Part shown: piece by piece, positions 1-13,100 of the stretch
How the letters are laid out: each line of letters opens with the position of its first letter
Position numbering within the stretch: position 1 is the stretch's first letter
The notes under the pieces: generated by a model
Databases searched by the model: none
What the model saw: only the letters and a program-made list of their open reading frames with translations
Told to the model about the DNA's origin: nothing
Source of the DNA: Bugulina stolonifera
Taxonomy: Eukaryota > Bryozoa > Gymnolaemata > Cheilostomatida > Bugulidae
NCBI GenBank assembly: GCA_935421135.1
Contig: OW285187.1
Span: forward strand, 248,001 to 312,000
Direction of reading: 5' to 3'
DNA: 64,000 nucleotides
Translations under genes and position numbers: made by a program

Positions 1-570
1 ATGACCATACATATATATTATTATATTACGTATGAGCTGTGCAGTATGACCATACATGTATATTATTATATTACGTATGAGCTGTGCAGTATGACCATAC
101 ATGTATATTATTATATTGTGTACGAGCTGTGCAGTATGACCATACATATATATTATTATATTACGTATGAGCTGTGCAGTATGACCATACATGTATATTA
201 TTATATTACGTATGAGCTGTGCAGTATGACCATACATGTATATTATTATATTATGTACAAACTGTGCAGTATGACCATACATGTATATTATTATATTATG
301 TACAAACTGTGCAGTATGACCATACATATATATTATTATATTACGTATGAGCTGTGCAGTATGACCATACATGTATATTATTATATTGCGTATGAGCTGT
401 GCAGTATGACCATACATGTATATTATTATATTATGTACAAGCTGTGCAGTATGACCATACATGTGTATTATTATATTATGTACGAGCTGTGCAGTATGAC
501 CATACATGTATTATTATATTATGTATGAACTGTGCAGTATGACCATACATGTATATTATTATATTGACCA
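1..570. repeat. 45-bp minisatellite at the window start
   Basis: About 12 tandem copies of a 45-bp unit beginning atgaccatacatgtatatta and ending gagctgtgcagt. The period is divisible by three, so one frame stays open and gives a repetitive Tyr-rich translation. This is a repeat artefact, not a gene. The array may continue beyond the left edge. Confidence 0.95.
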
Positions 571-1050
571 TATACAGTATGATTGCATATTATATATAAG
601 ATATGACCATTATAATAATATTATATGCACAGCTCATCTCATTATCTACTCCTTTGTTACACATTGTTTGGATTATCGGGTAATTATCAGTGTATTAATA
701 TATTAACATGAATTCTAATTACATGTATATACATATATTAATACTTTAATATTATTACTGCACTTGTAAATGAATTAGTGGGGGCAGAGCTGGTGTATCA
801 GTGGACAGCTTACTACATTGTAATACTTGGTAAGTATTTGTGTATTCAGCAATTTATTTGCATGGAGTAAAGTCTACCTACAATTTTCCCATCATTGATT
901 TTTCAGATCCAAGTCCATGAACCACTTTATTCAGTGTAGGTTTGTAACATTTTCCTGCTTATTATTGGTAACATTATTGTAGATTGTCAGTGTACGCCAG
1001 TACTCTACTGTTACAAAGCGTCAACCAGTACTATACTGTTACAAAGGGAC
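571..1050. other. Short intergenic region upstream of the sulfotransferase
   Basis: AT-rich DNA between the first minisatellite and the sulfotransferase start. A short direct repeat (gtcagtgtacgccagtactc / gtcaaccagtactatactg, each followed by ttacaaag) lies just before the ATG. No promoter element can be named with confidence. Confidence 0.5.
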
Positions 1051-2439
1051 ATGATTTGGAGACAGTTAGCAATGGTAGGGCGAGTATCAAAAATAAGTGC
1101 TAGGAAGAAGCTTCTTGTTCCCACTCTGGTCACTGTTTTCTTCACCACATTGATGGTTCTTCTATCACTCTTCAATAGTCACGTCCAATCAAATACAAGC
1201 CCAGTCTACCTCACTCTAGACGTCATGTACAAACAGTATGGAAATGGTGCTCCAACTGGAGCTAATTCATGCAGACAACAAGGACTAGGCCAGTTCTCTA
1301 CTCGTCTCTTGAATAACCATTCTATTTATTGTGGTGTGCAGTCTCTCCGTCACATGGCTAAACAAGTGAATATGCACTACACAAACAAAAGTTCTCTTGA
1401 CAACAACAATTTCCTATATCAGTCCATACACCGACTCTATTTAACTTTCTGGGATTGTCTGCCTCAACTAATAAAGGATAAGCGAAATGTGGCAGGGCGT
1501 TCACACTCTGGCCACATAGGTGGAAAGTCATTGGCATTTGTAAAGATGTTCAAGGTAGGTGGGAGTCACATGTCTAGCCTGTTGAACACCTATTCCTATG
1601 TTAATGATAGAAACCTGGACCCAACGCCTGGATCAGGTGAGATGCTCCAACTCAAGCGCTACCCTCAAGGATGTGTAGATGTAGCGGGAACAGATCACCC
1701 ACCCAAGTACTTTTACACCAACCTACAATTCAAAGCCAGCAGAGGTTACTTCTGCAGTGAGCTGGTTACATTTATGCTAGTTAGAGAGCCGGTACAAAGG
1801 GTGTGGAGTGCTTACAATCACTACATCAAAGTACACAACCCGAATGCTACACTATTAGACTTCATCCAATCAAAGCATGAATTAGTAATCTCTCCACATG
1901 AGTTCTTCTCCCATTCAGTGAGGAAGGCTACTAAGTTTGCGCGTAATATCACAGTGCTCTTCCAAGAGGACATGGATCGATCTCTCATAAAGTTAACTAT
2001 CAAGGCGAACCTTAGTGTGTGTGCGGTAATGTATGAGCCATGCAGCAGACGGACAGGAAATAACTGGGAAACAAGCAAATGCAATGAGAACAAAAAGGAG
2101 CTGGATGATGATTCACTTACTCTTATCTCCCAGTATGTTAATACTTCCGGAGAGCAACAGTTTTATAACAACCAAATCACAGCTTCAAAGGCAGATAGTA
2201 ACCAAGCTGATATAGATGGGAAGTTGGCGCAGTATCTGCATATTCGCCAAGAAGCAAGCAAAGTGTGTTCTAGCGTTATTAGTCGCAAAGCATGGTATAA
2301 CGTACTGTTTGCCGATCCAAAGGTGAAATTCATGGTCCACAAAGCAGATTTGCATTTTAGCATAGGAGCTGGTCAGCATAGTGCCATCCCACCTTCATGG
2401 GTTTGCATGCAGGAGTACTGTGCTAGTAAATATATTTAG
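1051..2439 (+). CDS. Golgi type II membrane sulfotransferase, galactose-3-O-sulfotransferase-like, intronless
   Basis: A single open frame of 462 codons. It has a short basic N-terminus, one hydrophobic anchor at about residues 21-42 (LVPTLVTVFFTTLMVLLSLF) and then a lumenal domain, the usual layout of Golgi sulfotransferases. The segment FVKMFKVGGSHMSSLLNTY (about 163-181) fits the 5'-phosphosulfate loop that binds PAPS. LVREPVQRVWSAYNHYI (about 245-261) fits the 3'-phosphate site, with the R-E-P and S-x-Y pattern of Gal3ST and related enzymes. Several N-x-S/T sites and paired Cys near the C-terminus suit a secreted fold. Expected role: transfer of sulfate from PAPS to a glycan in the Golgi. 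The acceptor sugar cannot be read from sequence. The first ATG is used because it leaves a short cytosolic tail before the anchor; Met8 is an alternative. No introns are needed, unlike the neighbouring genes, so a retrocopy origin is possible. Confidence 0.8.
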   Translation: MIWRQLAMVGRVSKISARKKLLVPTLVTVFFTTLMVLLSLFNSHVQSNTSPVYLTLDVMYKQYGNGAPTGANSCRQQGLGQFSTRLLNNHSIYCGVQSLRHMAKQVNMHYTNKSSLDNNNFLYQSIHRLYLTFWDCLPQLIKDKRNVAGRSHSGHIGGKSLAFVKMFKVGGSHMSSLLNTYSYVNDRNLDPTPGSGEMLQLKRYPQGCVDVAGTDHPPKYFYTNLQFKASRGYFCSELVTFMLVREPVQRVWSAYNHYIKVHNPNATLLDFIQSKHELVISPHEFFSHSVRKATKFARNITVLFQEDMDRSLIKLTIKANLSVCAVMYEPCSRRTGNNWETSKCNENKKELDDDSLTLISQYVNTSGEQQFYNNQITASKADSNQADIDGKLAQYLHIRQEASKVCSSVISRKAWYNVLFADPKVKFMVHKADLHFSIGAGQHSAIPPSWVCMQEYCASKYI

Positions 2440-4057
2440 GTGTACAATATGATTAATATAATTGTACTTTGACACAGTTATATATCTCATGAGCATATTA
2501 TACAAAATTAATAGTCAAATTGGATATTAATGGTATTTATTGAGATACATAGATTATTATATACTTCGTAGAGTGGAGGGATATAAACTGTAGCATGGAA
2601 AAGTATGTACCATGACAAAGGTAGTCTACTTTTACTGGACAGTAGAAACTGTAATAATTTACTGTTATAAACTGTTTAGTAAGTGTATAGCCTAATTGAC
2701 TTGTGAACAAGAATCTACCTGCTTCTACAAACTGTTTTATACTGTGTTCACTTACATGTATAATATATTACAATGTTATAATTGGAGTCATGACAGCCTA
2801 AATAATAATAATATGTAAAACTATTGATACTGATAGCTGTAATATATGTAAAGACACTGTTACATGTACATGACGTATATTATTATAGTGAATGTTCTCC
2901 ATTCGGGCTAATTATTGTTCCACTGCTAATGAAAATGAAAAGCATGTTGTACTAATTAAGTATTTTTATCTTAGCAATATTGATTAAGTCGCTCACCTTT
3001 TTGTGACACAGAATATTCTTTTATGCAATTCTGACATGACGTAAGAAAGGCAGTGAGACAAACAATAACAAGAATATATTGGCTGCGACACTATGAAAAC
3101 AACAGTCTAACGAATAGCATTAGCATGTGATATATTGCTACCAGCAGAATTGGACATCAGTGTAAGAAATACATGTATATCTACCAATAGTTGACTTCAA
3201 ATGCTGCAGATTCCGAGATGGTAACCCCAAACCCCAAACCCCTTACTCCCTTATGAACCCGAGAAAATTGTACTTGAGAAGCAAACCTCTGTCATTAGGT
3301 ATGCTGAGGCCAGCACCTATGCTTTCACTATCAGCAATTGGGTTTGACTTTGGTGTAGTTTGGGATTTGGGGTTGATTTTGGTGTAGTTTGGGGTTTTGG
3401 GGCTCAGGGTTTGGGATAATGGGGGCTGACAACCAATGCGGATCGAAAGTAATTTTAGTTTTCCAAGTGAATTATGCTGGTATAAAACTGCTAGGTGGCA
3501 TATACAGTGCTACCTCAACGAATTAAAATATTTTTATCACTGGAACAAAGAATGCAAATGCCAAAACGGCTTATTAAATCAAACGGGAACAGTATAATCA
3601 CTTATAGTAGACATTGGGGAGAAAATAGGCAGAAAAAAGACAAGAATAGAATTGGGAAACCCATGAAAGAGTATAAAAGTAGAAGAGAAAACAGTGAAGA
3701 TGAGCTGGAGCTACAGAGTGCACTACTGAGCACACCAAGGAAGAAACTACAATATGGAAGAGTCAATACAGGAATCATTTTTAATATAGTACTGTAAGGC
3801 TATCACTTTTTATTAAATCGGAGCTCAGACTTTGTGCAAGTCATTATAGGCCTATATATATTTTTTGTGCGGCAGATGGATTGACATTTGTGTTAGCTCC
3901 AGCAGATTACTTTCAAAGTGATTACATTTAGAAGCAGTGGTTGCAGACACAGATAACTTGGCTTTTGATGGTGTATTTGGATTCAGCACATTAAGAACTT
4001 TTGATCACATATTTTGTATTCAGAACTACAAAAAGATTCAATTGAATGAATTTCAGA
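2440..4057. other. Intergenic DNA, no supported gene
   Basis: AT-rich sequence after the sulfotransferase stop. Around 3220-3425 there are facing runs of C-rich (accccaaaccccaaacccc) and G-rich (ggggttttggggctcaggg) sequence that could pair imperfectly, as in a decayed fold-back element. A 100-codon frame at 3495-3797 is Lys/Arg-rich with no recognised domain and no splice or codon support, so it is not called. Confidence 0.5.
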
Positions 4058-4180
4058 GATTTTCCAGTGAGAAATTTTCATACATTTCCAGTGAGATATT
4101 TTCATACACTTCAAGTGAGATATTTTAATACATTTTCACAGAGGTATTTACATACATTTCCAGTTAGATATTCCCATACA
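4058..4180. repeat. Degenerate short tandem repeat
   Basis: About five imperfect copies of a roughly 29-bp unit of the form tttccagtgagatattttca followed by tacat. Intergenic. Confidence 0.7.
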
Positions 4181-4449
4181 TTTTTTTAAATAATATAATT
4201 ATTAGTTTTCAAACTTCACATTGATCTGCAATATTCATATTCAATATTTCATATTGTACCTGATAACACATCTCACCAGTCAGAGACATACATGTACATG
4301 TTGCTTGTTAGTACTTTCTGACTGGATCAATACTAGATAGTACAATATATTCTCTCCAAGGGAGGTAGTCCCAACTTGTCAATCCGGTTAAATTCTAAAA
4401 TGGAGATTCACAGTATGTACACTCAGGATATATTATATTGTAATGGTTT

Positions 4450-5000
4450 CTGGTATTTCGTGCGGTCGTCCTTGGACGACTACCGACCCAAAACTGAAGT
4501 GCCTATGAGTGGTGCTAGGCCTTCTCATTACATAAAAGATCGAGCGGTCTCAGTAGCCCAATAACTACCAGAGACGACCCATCTGGTCCCAAGTCTGACC
4601 TTCAGACTATACTTTGAAAGAGAGTGATCCGACCTAGTAGGCGGTTCGCTAAGCGAATGACCTGACAAAAGGAAGTGAAAGTCTCTGTATCAAGTATAGA
4701 TGTGTCTTCATTGAAAGCCAAGTGAAGACTGAGACAATGAACAGTGAAACAATGCCCTTTATATAGTATAAGGACTTCCGCCCGACGTAGTGTCGGGAAA
4801 AGACGACATAGGGTCATCCGGAAGTTGCGCAACAACATGGCCACCGGAAGCCCGACGGCCGACACAAAATAGATCGGGTTGTACAAAAGTTGCTTATAAT
4901 CGTCCAATTCATGTACAAAATGAATATCAAGTGATTCTGAGGGGTCGGGCCTCTGTAAATGGGTATAAAAGGCACTAAAAGACTTAGTAATTATCATACA
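4450..5000 (-). mobile_element. Solo LTR-like sequence, minus orientation
   Basis: Read on the minus strand, this shares an ordered set of blocks with a second copy at about 32755-33030 on +: TTGTTGCGCAA followed by TTCCGGA, a TATA-like ctatataaag, a tcacttgg block and then caatgaagacacatctatac. Order and spacing of a TATA box and a polyadenylation-like block match an LTR promoter/R region. The best-conserved core is 4693-4839. No gag or pol frame is adjacent, so it looks like a solo LTR. The outer ends are estimates because no clear target-site duplication was found. Confidence 0.55.
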
Positions 5001-5615
5001 TGAATGTACATCAGTATGTAGTTAAGTAGAATGAGTATAAACACATAGATACACGTATGTAGACAGTAAATGAATGGTTTAGACATGCAATGTAGTTGAG
5101 TATGAGCATACGAACAGCTAGTTATGAGAGTACGAGTGTTAGCTGAGTAGTGCTGTGGCAACTACTAGGCACTTAAGGTGCTGTAGGGTTTTATCCGGTA
5201 GCTGGAGTCGTATTATAGGAGTGCTACCATAATGATTAATAGAACCATAGAACGACATTCACTATCTATCTACAGCTAATTCATTGAGTAGAGGAAATTA
5301 TACAAGTTCAGACTATTGGATCAAAATTATTAATTGTGTGAAGTTATCAACTCTTTATCATACTCATTAGAGTTGACAGACATCCAGTTATCATTGTAAA
5401 ATTATATGATACTAGAAGTTATCCTCCCTCATTAGAGCTGAAACAACCAGTAGAAGACAATTAGGAATTAGTCTAATATTGGACAATTGACTGAAACACA
5501 TCAGTACAAAACTTATAAATTACTCATTCCTTTTTCATTAGTGACATAATAGTCACATCATCAAGACTGTCTATTGCAAAATCCTCTCGTGACACATATA
5601 ACTTGGTAGTTTTAT
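5001..5615. other. Intergenic DNA, nothing recognised
   Basis: No coding, RNA or repeat feature could be supported here. Confidence 0.5.
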
Positions 5616-5772
5616 AACAATAATATCCGTGGTGCCAAACACAACGTTTTAACTTGGCTGCCCAATAGCAGAAGAGCTAATTGATGGGCCACCACGGCTC
5701 CTAGAGCGGGATATTATTATAGTCCGATATGGCATGGAGGGAAAACCTTTTTCGGGACGAAAACCTCCAGGT
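5616..5772. repeat. Dispersed repeat copy A (about 155 bp)
   Basis: Matches 17013-17165 in the same orientation. Shared blocks in order are: ggtgccaaacaca / ggcgccaaacaca, ggctgccc then atagcag, ccacggctcctagagc, atattattatag then a tcgatatggcac-like block, and gaaaacct. Two decayed copies of one SINE- or MITE-sized family. Confidence 0.7.
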
Positions 5773-7094
5773 CATTAGTGGGACTCAAACATTTTAATTA
5801 CTCCCTTAACAGAATAGCCCTAATAGGAAGTAAGATGGGTCAGACCAATGAACAGCTCACGTTCTTCCAGCTGTGAATAGTGGTGGGTGGCATACAACTA
5901 TACACAGGTACATGTAGATACATGCTTGTGCACATACTCTACACAAAGCATAAGACGTACTAAAATATGAATTAAAAGGACCTATAGGTGTTCACAGGAA
6001 ACAGTGATCACAACAAATGGGCTATGCTGTTTCTATTTTGACATGTAGTATATTTGCTTTGATCCATTAAAGTTCCCAGAAATGTACGATGTATTTATAT
6101 GTACGGTGTTGTGAGTCGACCTCTAATGAAATGAGGTCAAATGCAGAATACAGTGGTTCCAACGAGGTAGATGTAATTAACATGAGAACAGAAAACGCTT
6201 CATATGTACAGAAACCAACTGTGAACCTGAAACATGCTGACAAGAACAAAGTACCCAAAGTGCAACTTCTCAACATGGTAACCCTAATATGAAGTCAAGC
6301 ACATTATTACATGTATTTAAGATAAAAAATCAAATTTCAAACAGTCAATCGAGACAGTTAGCGAGAGAATGATAAATTCAAATAGGTGCCTTTAACGGCC
6401 TGAGTCTAAACAAGCAATTGAATAACAATCTCACTTGCAGTAACTATTACGAACTTAATAAAAACATATGTTATTAAATGTGGCTGCAAGTGAGAGTCTG
6501 AATCGGTTGTTCCTTTAGAATCCGTAGGCAATTTTGATAAAATATTTTAATTAAGGAATAATGATGGAAAGCAAAATTAAAATGAAAATGTGACAGGCTA
6601 TCTCTATGGCCAAAAGATTTGAATCATTGAATATTTTACCATTAGCAGGTTAAAAATGGAGCCTCTAGACTGCTCAGAAGAGCATAAGTAAGTGGAAGAT
6701 AACAAAGCAGAATAGAATGAGTCCAAGCACAGACACTAGGAAAAAGACCATATGGGCAGGGTATAACTAGGGTGTTTACGAAAAGATAAAACTCTCATGT
6801 CTCTGATTGTTCGTGAAACGAACGTCAGGGAGCCTACTGTATTATATGTATTTGTATGGGTGGCCACAGGCAAACCTAACCTTTGTTCTGGGATCTAGTA
6901 TTTTGTCTGATTGGTTAAAAACAGTCAGCGATGAAATTATTCAGATCATAAAAAATGGATACTCGAATTGTGCTAAAATAAAATGGAACAAGGATCTAGT
7001 TAAGAGTCTCAAATAATAAAAGAACAATTAAAAATACAAGAATTTAATAGAAAAAAAAATGACATTTTTGATTTGGAATTCTCGTTGAGACCTT
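5773..7094. other. Intergenic DNA, nothing recognised
   Basis: No gene is supported. Short open frames at about 6067-6292 and 6807-7016 overlap on opposite strands or lack any domain, and are treated as chance. Confidence 0.5.
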
Positions 7095-7410
7095 AGTCGT
7101 AACCATAGAGTTCTCTCTATGGTTGAGACCATAGAGATATTACTGCACAAAACTTTGGCATCACTAGTTACATATTGTATATTCAGGTGAAAATTCAAAC
7201 CGGAACTGCGTGTAAAGCAAAAAAGTAGGTCCTTATAGGCGTCACTCGCTTTCTATATAGTACTGCCCATAGAGTTACCTCTATGGTACTGCCTCTATCC
7301 TACCTCTGTGGTTGAGGCCATAGAGGTATTTCTATGGGGAGATAACTTTATGATTGAGGCTCTGTTCTCGACCATAGAGCGTAGAGTTATGGTATCATAG
7401 AGTTATGATT
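7095..7410. repeat. Cluster of CCATAGAG / CTCTATGG palindromes
   Basis: At least ten copies of catagag or its complement ctctatg in about 310 bp, several facing each other to form perfect small hairpins (for example accatagag ttct ctctatggt near 7103-7125). Probably a fold-back or MITE remnant. No protein function is implied. Confidence 0.6.
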
Positions 7411-9159
7411 AGTATTTTAGTTTTGCTGTCCATGCTAAGCTTGCCTACTCAAAAACTTGAACGCACAAAGTGAATTAACCCGGGCACCAAGACAAATAAC
7501 GCCCGTGTTATATATTACATCATTTAAACAGAGAGCGATTCATGTTTTGTGGGTAATAAGGCTCAACATTACTAAGCAATTTGCTTTCTCACAATCATTT
7601 TATAATAATATATATGTAAATCAAAATAATCAATAACTTATTGTTACAATATTTCGAGACTCCTAATAATATTAGCTTTTAGGTTTTCTTTTTATTTGGC
7701 AGAAAATAATTAATAGTGGTAGAAGTTCTCACCGCAGAACCTAAAAAATTGTCAATTCCAGAGCTGCTGCTCTGAGAATTTGAGGTAAATACAATTTGAA
7801 TTTATTTCGATTTGAATTTAATTTCTGAATTTCAATTTAAGTTCGATTTGAATTAGGTAATTAAAGTTAAGTACCAATTTCTGCACTGAGAGGTACAAGT
7901 GCAAGTAGGAGTACAATAACAAATATAGTTGTTTAATATAAATATATTATATATTAATATTAATATTAGGTATATCCTGTCTCCATGGCCAAATCTAATC
8001 TTGACTGTTAAAACTACTTATAGCAAGTACAAGTACAAGCAAGTACCAGTGTTAGCAAGTCAGTAGAAATTAGTACAAATGTGTATTTATTGAACAATCT
8101 AGTACAGGTAAATACCAAGTACTTTAAATAATATCAATATGTGATTGTTATTGTAAGTATACCGAGTCATTCTTGGGTATACTCTGGTTAATTCCGGTAG
8201 TGTGTACAGCTACAGCAGGGTGCCTGGGGGATACCTGAAGGTAATGTTTGAAGTGTGATTATATGGGAGTATACGGTGTGTACCCACCTCAATTTTAGTG
8301 GGTATGCGGCCAGTAGGTTGGTGTACAGAGGAAGAGAAACCCTGGTTACATTTTGTGGAAGCTCACTTACAAAATTTGACTCTCTTCTTTATCAGGGGGT
8401 GTAGTTTCAATCAGATTTGAAATGGAATAGGTATATCAAGAAAAAGACAACTAAAGCAACTTTATTTTGGTGAGTTCTGAAGTTTGAAGATACAAGAAGG
8501 ATTGCATACTTTTAATTGTAAGACCAATTTTGCGAGTTTGCTTCAGAATTGTGGGACCCCTGCCAACATACCAATAATACATAAGTCAGTGCTGTATGGA
8601 TCCTCATTCATATTTTCCCAGCACTTGGAACTTGTCCAAAACGACACTATTGAGCTCCCTTTTGCTCTAAGAGTTATTGATTAAGTTGCTATTTCAAGGT
8701 CAGCTCAACTTGTCTAATATGCTAATCAAATTCTTTCGGAAATACAGATCCCCAATGGGTAGCCAACCTCGTCCTCCTCAATTAGTGTCTACTGCATGCA
8801 CACAGATTCTCTAACAGATTATTAGGTGTAATATAGTACGTATGCGAGTCTGCACACGCCATTCTATATTCTATAGTTTTTTATCAGAATTGTAGAGTAG
8901 TTGATTAGAGATGTGCATGTGTTAACGCAGGATTCACGTTTTTCGAGAATAAAACAGAAACTAACTTTGTTTAACATTGGAGCAGGTAAGGCACAGGCTG
9001 GTAAACCAATTCACTGAACAATCTGTAAAGGGTACAATCTATTAGTGTGTGTCCTAAGAAGGACTCTATTAACTAATGTCATAATATATGTGATACCAAG
9101 AGTGTACAGGTGTTAGTAACACTGTTTCAGGTCAACCAGTACATGTAAGCCAATATATT
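7411..9159. other. Intergenic DNA and probable ABCB 5' flank
   Basis: AT-rich. Contains loosely repeated caagtacaag-type motifs (about 7890-8110). A candidate 5' UTR intron for the ABCB gene is visible at 8986-9130: cag followed by gtaagg at the left and ctgtttcag at the right, 29 bp before the ATG. No TATA box or RNA gene is claimed. Confidence 0.4.
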
Positions 9160-10107
9160 ATGACATCAACAAAGTCCATACAGCGTGCTGACCTCACAGA
9201 TGAGGAAGTCAGACTCCTGGATGAAGAAGTGGATGGACCAATAGAAGAGCAAGAATGGTTTAAAGGCTGCCGTATATACTACACACTCCCTTTTATGCGT
9301 ACCACTACTTTAACTACAGTATTTGTAACTCTAGATGCTATTGCTGCAGTCAGCCTCTGGCTTGCCGGTTTGTATACATTGATACTTCCTCTAAACATTA
9401 CCCACCAGATTTACTATTGATACTTACTCTAAACATTACACACCAGACTTACTATTGATACTTACACCATGTGACTCTGCAAGATTATGTATATATGTAT
9501 TTTGTGCCACTGTTGAGATAACCTTGAGGTATCATATAATGCAGATGGAATGTAACAGCAGACTATCATGTTTTATAGGTATTACAATATTGTGGTAGTT
9601 AATTGTGTATTACCATTGTTATTGGTCAACTTACAGCCACCACATATCAAGTATAGTTTGTGTAATGGTGGCTGAAGGCAAACACCAGGTAGATCTACAT
9701 TGTAATAGCAGCTGTAGGAGTTATCTACTTCTCTTATTTATCTAAATAGAAAGCAACTCCAGATAATAGTACACATGTGTAACAATGAGTAATATTATTG
9801 AATAATATAACAAGGTGACAGGGTGATTGTGTTTATTTATAGGTTAGGATAGACATGTAGAGTAGGGTAAGCATAAATTGACAATTATACCGTGTTTGTG
9901 TAGTGGGTTACGTAGTACTACATGACTTGTAGTAATTATTATAATTGTGGTACCAACACTACTACCACTACTACCTACTACTACTACTACCTACTACTAC
10001 TACATCTACTAGTGTTGCTGCTACTACTACTGCTACTGCTACTACTACTACTGCTACCACTACTACTACTGCGGCTACTACTACTGCTACCACTACTACT
10101 ACTGCGG

Positions 10108-10148
<41 letters not shown>

Positions 10149-13100
10149 GCTAACTATTACTGCTACTACTACTACTAATAACTATTCCTGCTATATATTT
10201 AACTGTAAATTTGTACTATTTAAGGAGGAAACACTCAACAGATGAAGGACAGTGTGATCAACTATACGTTCACCAGCTCTGTCTTTGATTTGTCTGCCAT
10301 AGCTGTCTGTAAATGGTTAATTATCTTCCTGTGTACATACGAGAGCGAGAGAAAGGCATTGGTTAACTTGACTCGGAGCATTGCGCCATCTCGTCTCAGT
10401 TTGATCACTCCTCTCGCCATGTCTCTTGCATCCCTCATATACAGTATAGTTAAGGTAAGTATACACCGCATATACACGTACAGTATAGTTAAGGTAAGTA
10501 TGCACCATGTATACACGTACAGTATAGTTTAGGTAAGTATACACCATAATATATACTACAGTGAATAATGTAGGCTACTGTAACACATACTATTACACCT
10601 AGTGTACAATATTGTATGTCTCTATGCACAGCATACAGTTATACACAGTATGCAATACTGTATGTATCTATACCTCTCAGGGTTCTCTGGTGTTGAAGTC
10701 TCATTACTCTTCAGCTCTAATCTTGCCATCAACTTACTACGTATCGATCATAGCCTCAGTTCCACTGTCTGTTCTGGAATGCATACTGGTGGCTACTCTG
10801 TTCCTCCGACTACCTAGTCTGGGTAAGAGGGCAGAGAAACACATTATTAATCAGAACAACATAGAGCTAGATTCTCATGGAAAACCAGTCAAGCGGGGCG
10901 CTGATCTTAGACGTCTCATGAAACTCGCCAAACCAGTAGGTTCTCATTCTATTACAATATTTGTGAACATAATACACTGGCAGTTGGTAAACTATATATA
11001 CATACATATGTATATATACAAGTATATATACATGTATATACACGTACATGTATATATATAATACTTGTGTATATAGACATACACGTACTGTATATAGCCT
11101 ACACTAACATGTTTTTTGGTAGGAGCTACCTCTAATAGGAGCTGGTTGTTTCTGTCTCGTTCTTACTAGTGGGGCGGGTATCATTGCCCCCTACTTTTTT
11201 GGTCAAGTTGTAGATGCAGCTCAAACTTCAATGGGTTAGTAGTACACTATACTATACCATATTATACCATACCATACTATACTACACTATACTATACTAT
11301 ACCGTACTATACTATACTGCACTATACTATACTATACTATACTATACTATGCTATACCGTGCCGTGCTATACTATACTATGCTATGCTATACTATACTAT
11401 ACTATACTATACTATACTATACTATACTATACCATACCATACCATACCATACCATACCATACCATACCATACTACACTGTACTATACCGTACTATACCAT
11501 ACTAGACTATACTATACTATACTATACTATACCGTACTATACTATACTGTACTGTACTGTACCGTACCGTACCATACCATACCATACTAGTCTGTAGTAG
11601 TATATACACAGAGTCAATGCAATCTACATGTACATATCATGTTGTATCATACTTGTACATATACATATCATGTTGTATCATACATGTACATATACATATC
11701 ATGTTGTATCATACTTGTTGATTGCTGTTTTTGTCTACCAATTGCATATATGTTGTAGTATTGTGTGGTATGACTAGGTAAGCACAGTGTGCACATTATT
11801 GAATTGCTAGTGGTACGTAGGTATGTGATTGGATACAGTAGATTATACTGGTCTGTTATTGGTTGTAGCTGCCCTCAATAAGACCATCATTATCCTCTTC
11901 CTCATCTACTGTGTGTATGGGATAGCTGGGTTCTTCAGAGCCTGGGTATTTGAGTTGGCTGGGCAGAGACTGGTGGCCCGTATACGAGTGCTTCTCTTTA
12001 CAGTTATCACTAGGCAAGACATTGAGTTCTTCGATGTTACCAGGTAATAGCATAATAACATCAACACGGGCTGCACCTACATGTATGTAATCCCAACGTT
12101 ACTAATGTATTACACTCAGTTTTTGTTTAAGATTATCCATTTCCTATGGAATGTGTCACCAAATTTGTGTCGTATGGAATGTGTCGTATGGAATGTGGCG
12201 TATGGAATGTGTCGTATGGAATGTGTCGTATTATCTACTGTTCCTTATGGTAGTTCCAATCTGGTAGGCAGATTAACCGTTTGGCAAGTGTACTATCACT
12301 GCTGTAACATTAACTAGGGTACTATCACAGTAGTATCATTACTGTAACATTGACTAGGGTACTATCACAGTAGTATCACTGCTGTAACATTAACTAGGGT
12401 ACTATCACAATAGTATCATTGCTGTAACATTGACTAGGGTACTATCACAGTAGTATCATTGCTGTAACATTGACTAGGGTACTATCACAATAGTATCATT
12501 GCTGTAACATTGACTAGGGTACTATCACAATAGTGTCATTGCTGTAACATTGACTAGAGTACTATCACAGTAGTATCATTGCTGTAACATTGACTAGGGT
12601 ACTATCACAGTAGTATCATTGCTGTAACATTGACTAGGGTACTATCACAGTAGTGTCATTGCTGTAACATTGACTAGAGTACTATCACAGTAGTATCATT
12701 GCTGTAACATTGACTAGGGTACTAGCACAGTAGTATCATTGCTGTAACATTGACTAGGGTACTAGCACAGTAGTATCATTGCTGTAACATTGACTAGGGT
12801 ACTATCACAGTAGTATCATTGCTGTAACATTGACTAGGGTACTATCACAGTAGTATCATTGCTGTAACATTGACTAGGGTACTATCACAGTAGTATCATT
12901 GCTGTAACATTGACTAGGGTACTATCACAGTAGTATCATTGCTGTAACATTGACTAGGGTACTATCACAATAGTGTTATAGTTGATGTTACAAGGCACTG
13001 TTATACTTAAGCAGAGTTAGTGTGGCCATGCAATGCTGTATCTACTTGTATGTATAGTACATGTATATTGTTGTTGCAGAACAGGGGAGCTAACTAACAG

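Larger units (their letters stand above)
9160..10935 (+). other. ABCB exons 1-3: TMD0-like N-terminal domain
   Basis: Residues 1-231. After an acidic start (about residues 1-32) come hydrophobic stretches such as [55 protein letters not shown] and [20 protein letters not shown], roughly four membrane spans. A basic linker [13 protein letters not shown] then leads into the core. An extra four-helix domain of this kind is known from TAP/TAPL-type half-transporters, where it handles targeting or partner binding. Exon 2 is entered at 10225, because only that acceptor restores phase 1 after exon 1. Confidence 0.7.

Noticed and set aside
1..528. 175-codon repetitive frame
   Set aside because: A 45-bp minisatellite with a period divisible by three; no domain or start context.
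3220..3425. Telomere-like accccaaacccc / ggggtttt runs
   Set aside because: Only a few irregular copies in both orientations, not a tandem telomeric array, and it differs from the usual animal TTAGGG repeat.
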